Origin: CAADGY01 sp900696665
Lineage (GTDB): Bacteria > Acidobacteriota > Terriglobia > Bryobacterales > Bryobacteraceae
Assembly: GCA_035063885.1 (NCBI GenBank)
Contig: JAPSFM010000001.1
Location: forward strand, 1-64,000
Direction of reading: 5' to 3'
Length of the DNA stretch: 64,000 nt
The notes below the pieces were generated by a model, which saw only the letters and a list, made by a program, of their open reading frames with translations, was not told where the DNA came from and did no database searches. Shown in pieces: positions 61,867 through 64,000 of this stretch. Positions within the stretch are counted from its first letter, which is position 1, and each line of letters starts with the position of its first letter. Made by a program: the position numbers and the translations under genes.

Positions 61867-62775
61867 TCAGGCGGCCTCGAACAGCGGGCTCTGTGCCGGA
61901 GTTTCCACCGGGAATGCCTTCAACTGTGAGGTATAGAGGCGGCGCAAGCCCACCGGTACGGCTGCAGGAATTTTTCCGAACAGCCCTCCGAGCATCAGCG
62001 CATTTACTATCGCTCTGCCACCGCCGTGATTGTTCGTTACCACGAACGTCCGTTCCGCCAGCCGGGCGATCCGCTCGATGCGCGGTTTCCATTCGACCAG
62101 TTCTTCCTCTGAATACAGATAGTCGCAATCATGACTGTTTTGCGATGGAGCGTCGAAGTTCTGAATGCCCAACCCGGCGTTTCGCCCGTGCAGACGTACG
62201 TATGCAATCCCCGAGGTCAGGAACGCCGTTGGCGGCATGGTCTTGACATGCTGTGGAATGTCGATGTTGCAGAACCCGATGCGATAGTCCACGAACACAC
62301 CCAGCGCTTCCTCGGACATCCAACTGCTGTGTCTCATCTCAGCCGCGAGAGGGAATTCATGGAAGGTCCGGCGCAACTTGATCAGGAAGGCGCGATTCTC
62401 CTCCGTAAAGCGGAATGCCCAGGGGAACTGCATTAGCAGGCATCCCAGTTTTCCTTCTTTGAGCAGAGGCCACAGTCCTCGCTTGTGGGCCGCCGTCTCC
62501 GCGGGTTCAAGGCTTCGTTCATGGGTGAACCGACGGTTCAGCGTGGCTGTAAACAGAAACTTGGGATTGTGGTCAACTTTCTTTAACCAAACGCTGGTGA
62601 TTTCAGGCCGCAGCGGCTGGTAGAACGAAGTATTGATTTCCACTAAGTCCGTGAATTTGGACAGAAAATGGAGCGCGTGAAATCCTCTGGGGCGCGCCTC
62701 AGGATAGATGGTTCCGTTCCAGTGAGGATATGACCAACCGGCGGGTCCGATATGGATATCTGGGGCCTGGGGCAT
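61867..62775 (-). CDS. DUF72 (YecE-like) TIM-barrel protein
   Basis: A 302-residue DUF72-family protein. The opening IHIGPAGWSYPHWNGTIYPE, the DLVEINTSFYQPLRPEITSV segment, CLLMQFPWAFRFTEENRAFL and VVTNNHGGGRAIVNALML match the YecE group, which adopts a TIM-barrel fold with no settled function. GAGGA lies nine bases before the ATG. It may be co-transcribed with the decarboxylase from the promoter at 62811-62840. Confidence 0.9.
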   Translation of the reverse strand: MPQAPDIHIGPAGWSYPHWNGTIYPEARPRGFHALHFLSKFTDLVEINTSFYQPLRPEITSVWLKKVDHNPKFLFTATLNRRFTHERSLEPAETAAHKRGLWPLLKEGKLGCLLMQFPWAFRFTEENRAFLIKLRRTFHEFPLAAEMRHSSWMSEEALGVFVDYRIGFCNIDIPQHVKTMPPTAFLTSGIAYVRLHGRNAGLGIQNFDAPSQNSHDCDYLYSEEELVEWKPRIERIARLAERTFVVTNNHGGGRAIVNALMLGGLFGKIPAAVPVGLRRLYTSQLKAFPVETPAQSPLFEAA

Positions 62776-62810
62776 ACACGGTGTCCTCGATTCGCCTTTT
62801 GTTCGCCACC

Positions 62811-62840
62811 AGTGTAAGCCACCTGCAGCCGCGCGGTCAA
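62811..62840 (-). promoter_or_regulatory. Sigma-70-like promoter of the DUF72 gene
   Basis: On the minus strand TTGACC (62840-62835) and TACACT (62816-62811) are separated by 18 bp, with the expected start about 28 bases before the ATG. The AT-rich stretch at 62841-62875 lies upstream as a possible UP element. The rest of the 190-bp gap shows no gene. Confidence 0.45.
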
Positions 62841-62965
62841 GTGAAATATTTTTAGTTTTTTTGTGTAACTTTACAACGCTGGTTTACGCTTTATATATCA
62901 AATCCCCGTTACGACAGCGGGCGCACTCACCCCTTTCACCCAAACTTGCGCCCGCTTTATTGCAC

Positions 62966-63940
62966 TCAATCTACCAATCCATCAAACAGCACCGACGACA
63001 GGTATCTCTCTCCGGAATCCGGCAGAATCACGACCATCGTCTTGTTGTGGAACTCAGGCTGCCGTGCCAGACGAACAGCGGCGGCTACGGCCGCTCCGCA
63101 GGAGATTCCGGAAAGGATACCTTCCTCGCGCGCGAGCCGCCGTGCCATTTCGATCGACTCTTCGTTGGTCACCTGCTCAACGAGATCCACGACGGACAGA
63201 TCGAGCGTATCCGGTATGAATCCGGCCCCGAGTCCCTGGATTTTGTGGGGTCCCGGCTTGAGGGGCTCGCCTTTCTTGGCCTGCGTAATCACCGGGCTGT
63301 TAGATGGTTCAACGGCTACTGACACAAGTGGCTTGCCCAGTTTGTGCTTGATGTACCGGGAAACACCGGTGATGGTGCCACCAGTGCCGACGCCGGACAC
63401 CAGCACATCGATTTGTCCGCCGCTATCCTCCCAGATCTCGGGACCGGTCGTCTCAAAATGAATATCGGGATTGGCCGGATTTTTGAACTGCTGCAAGAGG
63501 ACGTAGCGGTTCGGATTGGAAACCACAAATTCTTCGGCCTTTGCAATCGCACCCTTCATCCCCGTCGAGCCTTCCGTCAGAACCAGGTTCGCGCCGAAGG
63601 CTTTTAAGACTTTGCGCCGTTCGATCGACATCGTCTCCGGCATCGTGAGCGTGATGGGATAACCTCGCGCGGCCGCAACGAACGCCAGCGCAATTCCGGT
63701 GTTACCGCTCGTCGGCTCAATCAGTTCTTTGCCGGGCGTTAGAATACCGCGCTTCTCGGCGTCCCAAATCATCGCCGCGCCGATCCGGCACTTTACCGAG
63801 TAGGCTGGATTCCGGCCTTCAATCTTGGCGAGCATCGTTACTGGCGCGCCGTCCGTCACGCGATTGAGTTTTACCAGCGGCGTCCTCCCGATGCTGAACG
63901 AATTATCTTCAAAAAAGGACTTACCTGTTGTCGGCTGCAC
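62966..63940 (-). CDS. cysK: Cysteine synthase A
   Basis: A 324-residue O-acetylserine sulfhydrylase that makes cysteine from O-acetylserine and sulfide. The PLP Lys 50 is in GRNPAYSVKCRIGAAM, close to E. coli CysK, with the asparagine loop IEPTSGNTGIALAF and the phosphate loop SGVGTGGTITGVS. The C-terminal GISCGAAVAAAVRLA is standard. GTG at 63940 is preferred to TTG at 63955, since GGGAGA stands seven bases upstream of the GTG. No cysE is seen in the window. Confidence 0.95.
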   Translation of the reverse strand: MQPTTGKSFFEDNSFSIGRTPLVKLNRVTDGAPVTMLAKIEGRNPAYSVKCRIGAAMIWDAEKRGILTPGKELIEPTSGNTGIALAFVAAARGYPITLTMPETMSIERRKVLKAFGANLVLTEGSTGMKGAIAKAEEFVVSNPNRYVLLQQFKNPANPDIHFETTGPEIWEDSGGQIDVLVSGVGTGGTITGVSRYIKHKLGKPLVSVAVEPSNSPVITQAKKGEPLKPGPHKIQGLGAGFIPDTLDLSVVDLVEQVTNEESIEMARRLAREEGILSGISCGAAVAAAVRLARQPEFHNKTMVVILPDSGERYLSSVLFDGLVD

Positions 63941-64000
63941 TTTCAAATCTCCCAATTCGGTACATAGTTCATTTGGTTTTCTTTCCAGGCACGAGTCAGT

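Noticed and set aside
1..64000. tRNA, rRNA, CRISPR arrays and insertion sequences
   Set aside because: Read on both strands for T-loop motifs, regularly spaced repeats and transposase motifs; none found that could be supported.

Overview
The window looks like a chromosomal segment of an acidobacterium, probably of the Solibacter/Bryobacter group (Terriglobia). This is inferred from gene content, not from a marker gene. The supporting signs are a YVTN-type beta-propeller protein ending in the Solibacter-type C-terminal domain (TIGR03437-like), a 1105-residue Oar-like TonB-dependent receptor with a carboxypeptidase-regulatory-like plug extension, Tat-exported Gfo/Idh and sulfatase proteins, a single-chain LptF-LptG permease, paired exported TldD/TldE-like proteins, and a short PheT that lacks the EMAP-II-like domain. 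Several genes start with TTG. I see no rRNA, tRNA, CRISPR array, insertion sequence or prophage.

Layout. 1-2215 (+): the end of murQ, then murA and a rhodanese. 2225-8892 (-): an apparent four-gene run of beta-propeller, small outer-membrane barrel, decaheme cytochrome and large MtrB/PioB-like barrel. This resembles a porin-cytochrome conduit across the outer membrane, preceded by a folded leader that may control translation. 8978-16565 (-): a Tad/Flp pilus core (prepilin peptidase, CpaB, CpaC, CpaE, CpaF, TadB, TadC) with a 30-residue membrane peptide at its end and no visible Flp pilin. 16743-22848: a Gfo/Idh oxidoreductase, an amidase with a 57-residue GatC/AtzG-like partner, an acyl-CoA dehydrogenase, a secreted protein and a radical SAM enzyme. 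22865-28726 (-): exported TldD and TldE-like proteins followed by fused LptFG. 28768-33151: an orphan LuxR-type regulator divergent from a second TadZ/CpaE, then an APH-type kinase overlapping a divergent enolase. 33138-38763: a SET-domain protein, malate dehydrogenase, PheS/PheT and an LD-carboxypeptidase.

38798-45514 (-): TonB-dependent receptor, EtfA/EtfB, FabF and AcpP. 45604-53807: a secreted protein with a YqiA-like esterase, QueE/QueC of 7-deazaguanine synthesis, an MFS exporter, a GT4 glycosyltransferase, an HNH protein, a Wzm-like permease, a sulfatase and a small unknown. 53804-63940: CarB/CarA, a sialidase-like protein, a decayed gene of unknown family, a PLP decarboxylase, a DUF72 protein and CysK.

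How the parts work together: many genes are ordinary housekeeping (cell wall, Phe-tRNA, pyrimidine/arginine precursors, fatty acids, cysteine). The accessory interest lies in the envelope: the electron conduit, the Tad pilus, the TldD/E-LptFG run and the kinase-enolase pair. Start codons were chosen from Shine-Dalgarno matches, signal peptides and ATGA overlaps; several are uncertain and are marked as such.
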